A DNA stretch of 60,000 bases from the NCBI RefSeq assembly GCF_030272615.1, contig NC_081414.1, positions 766,368,483-766,428,482 on the forward strand, read 5' to 3'. The translations under genes and the position numbers were made by a program. The notes below the pieces were generated by a model. It was not told the origin of the DNA, did not search any database, and saw nothing but the letters and a program-made list of their open reading frames with translations. Source of the stretch: Cryptomeria japonica (lineage: Eukaryota; Streptophyta; Pinopsida; Cupressales; Cupressaceae). Below, piece by piece: positions 59,038-60,000 of this stretch (position 1 is the stretch's first letter; every line of letters starts with the position of its first letter).

Positions 59038-59162
59038 ATTTAATTAATAGTTGGAAAAAAGGAAATGATTAATTAAATGTGAATTTAATTAATAGTTGGA
59101 TAAATGATAATTAAACAAATATAAAATTCATTTAATCAAGTGGACAGAAATAGGTGTCTACA
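59038..59162 (-). mobile_element. AT-rich LTR-like repeat, right part, interrupted by a LINE
   Basis: It begins with the second LINE target-site copy, continues with AATTAAATGTGAATTTAATT tracts and ends AATAGGTGTCTACA at 59162. On the minus strand it starts TGTAGACACCTATTTC, the same LTR start as the insert at 26269-27059. Confidence 0.6.
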
Positions 59163-59734
59163 GGTATACTATAAATGTTGTTACTATGGGGAAGAAGAGG
59201 AATAAAATAAGGGAGGAAGTAAAGAATTTGTCAATTGGTGAAGAAGATGAGATAATAATAAGTAATAAAATCAAAGAGGTCACCAAATGTTTAAAGTTTT
59301 CCATGAAATCATTTGAGATGATAGATGAGAGCGATTCTTAGGTTGAGGAAGAAAAAAACTCAAAAAAAAATTAAAAATAAATCAATTGCTAATGTTGAGT
59401 TATCAACCAACACATTCCCCAAGCTAAAGAGACGTTATGAAGAGCTCATGAACGAAGAGCCACTTTCCATGTTGTCAAAATCAAGAGAAGTTTGTAAAGA
59501 GTTCAAATAATTAGTGAATTCTTAATTAGGTTAGAGAAAACAATATCAAGAAGCAATTGTGTATAGGGTTTGTGATTGATACCACAAAGTGAATTCTTAG
59601 ATGTTCAATTGCCAAGAGGTGATGGTAGAGAAATAAGTTTGATCACGTAGATAAAGAAACCATGATCAAGAGAGAAAGATCCAAGAGTAGAGAATAAATT
59701 TGAAGAAAGATAATCCCAAACCATACAAAATAAA
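59163..59734. other. Anonymous sequence with Lys/Glu-rich frame remnants
   Basis: Short plus-strand frames here encode Lys/Glu-rich peptides (for example 59325-59510, 61 codons), with further stops in neighbouring frames. No domain is recognised. It may be eroded repeat-encoded sequence. Confidence 0.35.
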
Positions 59735-60000
59735 TTTAAAAAGCTCCCATTTTGGCACAAGCGGAGAGAATGGGCTTTACAACTGCCAATTTCATTTATT
59801 TTGGAAGTTTCTATGAATCTGTCAACAATTTCCTTGGTCATATCCTGCAATCATGGTATTCCAAATTTCTTTGAGGCACACTGTCAAACAATTAACGTGT
59901 CTGGTCTATGCTTCCACGTTTTCCATACATGTCTACTAAATCGGTTGCAAATACATCTGACAAATCCCTCTATTCTTCTATGCTTTTATGGATATCCATA
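59735..60000 (-). pseudogene. Pentatricopeptide-repeat (PPR) gene relic, continues past the window
   Basis: On the minus strand one frame reads LSDVFATDLVDMYGKRGSID, then QTR, a stop, and LFDSVPQRN. A second frame continues NTMIAGYDQGN, and the first frame later gives PILSACAKMGAF. These are the standard phrases of plant PPR proteins of the PLS type (SDVFV...LVDMYGKCGSIE.AR.LFD.MP.RN, .W..MIAGY.QNG, .LSACA..GAL). Several stops and a frameshift make it non-functional. PPR proteins act in organelle RNA processing. This is the only clear trace of a cellular gene in the window. The beginning lies beyond 60000, so it could be the decayed edge of a real locus or a fragment moved by a transposon. 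Confidence 0.75.

Overview
This 60 kb window is AT-rich plant nuclear DNA made almost entirely of transposable elements in several nested layers. It contains no intact cellular protein-coding gene, rRNA or tRNA that I can recognise. LTR retrotransposons with Copia- and Gypsy-type features, a plant L1-type LINE, a pentatricopeptide-repeat (PPR) relic and long AT-rich repeat DNA point to a seed plant. The low gene density, deep nesting, many solo LTRs and AT-rich LTRs suggest a large-genome plant such as a gymnosperm. That placement is an inference; no marker gene in the window proves it.

Layout. Positions 1-300 are the end of a Copia-type LTR. Positions 300-12800 are mostly anonymous AT-rich sequence. 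They hold short tandem duplications, an RNase H relic of a LINE (4883-5275) and a decayed roughly 400-codon reading frame of unknown family (9575-10810). Positions 12800-18640 hold LTR-like pieces, an 838-bp retroposed insertion bounded by a 15-bp direct repeat, and a large imperfect inverted repeat built from two opposed copies of one LTR-like family. One inverted-repeat arm is split by a Copia-type solo LTR with a perfect 5-bp target-site duplication (TSD). Positions 18645-21230 are a short non-autonomous LTR retrotransposon with an initiator-Met-type primer-binding site (PBS).

Positions 21684-33852 hold a tandem LTR-internal-LTR-internal-LTR structure of a non-autonomous Gypsy-like family, called family R here. 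Its two internal regions carry related but broken reading frames with a G-patch and, in the second copy, two CHHC zinc knuckles. The polypurine tract (PPT) of the first unit is split by a solo LTR of another family. Positions 36974-44712 are a much younger, structurally complete family R relative on the minus strand. It has near-identical LTRs, a 5-bp TSD (ATTAG), and one long open frame (1133 codons) that encodes Gag and a protease-like domain but no reverse transcriptase, RNase H or integrase.

Positions 44718-52674 hold another copy of the AT-rich LTR-like family, minisatellites, an approximately 500-bp tandem duplication and long (TA)n and (CT)n microsatellites. Positions 52675-59037 are a nearly full-length L1-type LINE on the minus strand (ORF1 with a CCHC knuckle and an RGRP motif; ORF2 with endonuclease, reverse transcriptase and a C-terminal zinc-binding region). 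It is disabled by stops and frameshifts and sits inside an older AT-rich LTR. The last 270 bp hold a decayed PPR gene fragment on the minus strand.

How the parts work together: the family R elements keep cis-acting parts (LTR, TATA box, PBS, GC-rich leader hairpins, PPT) while their coding content differs between copies. They would need polymerase functions from an autonomous partner that is not in this window.
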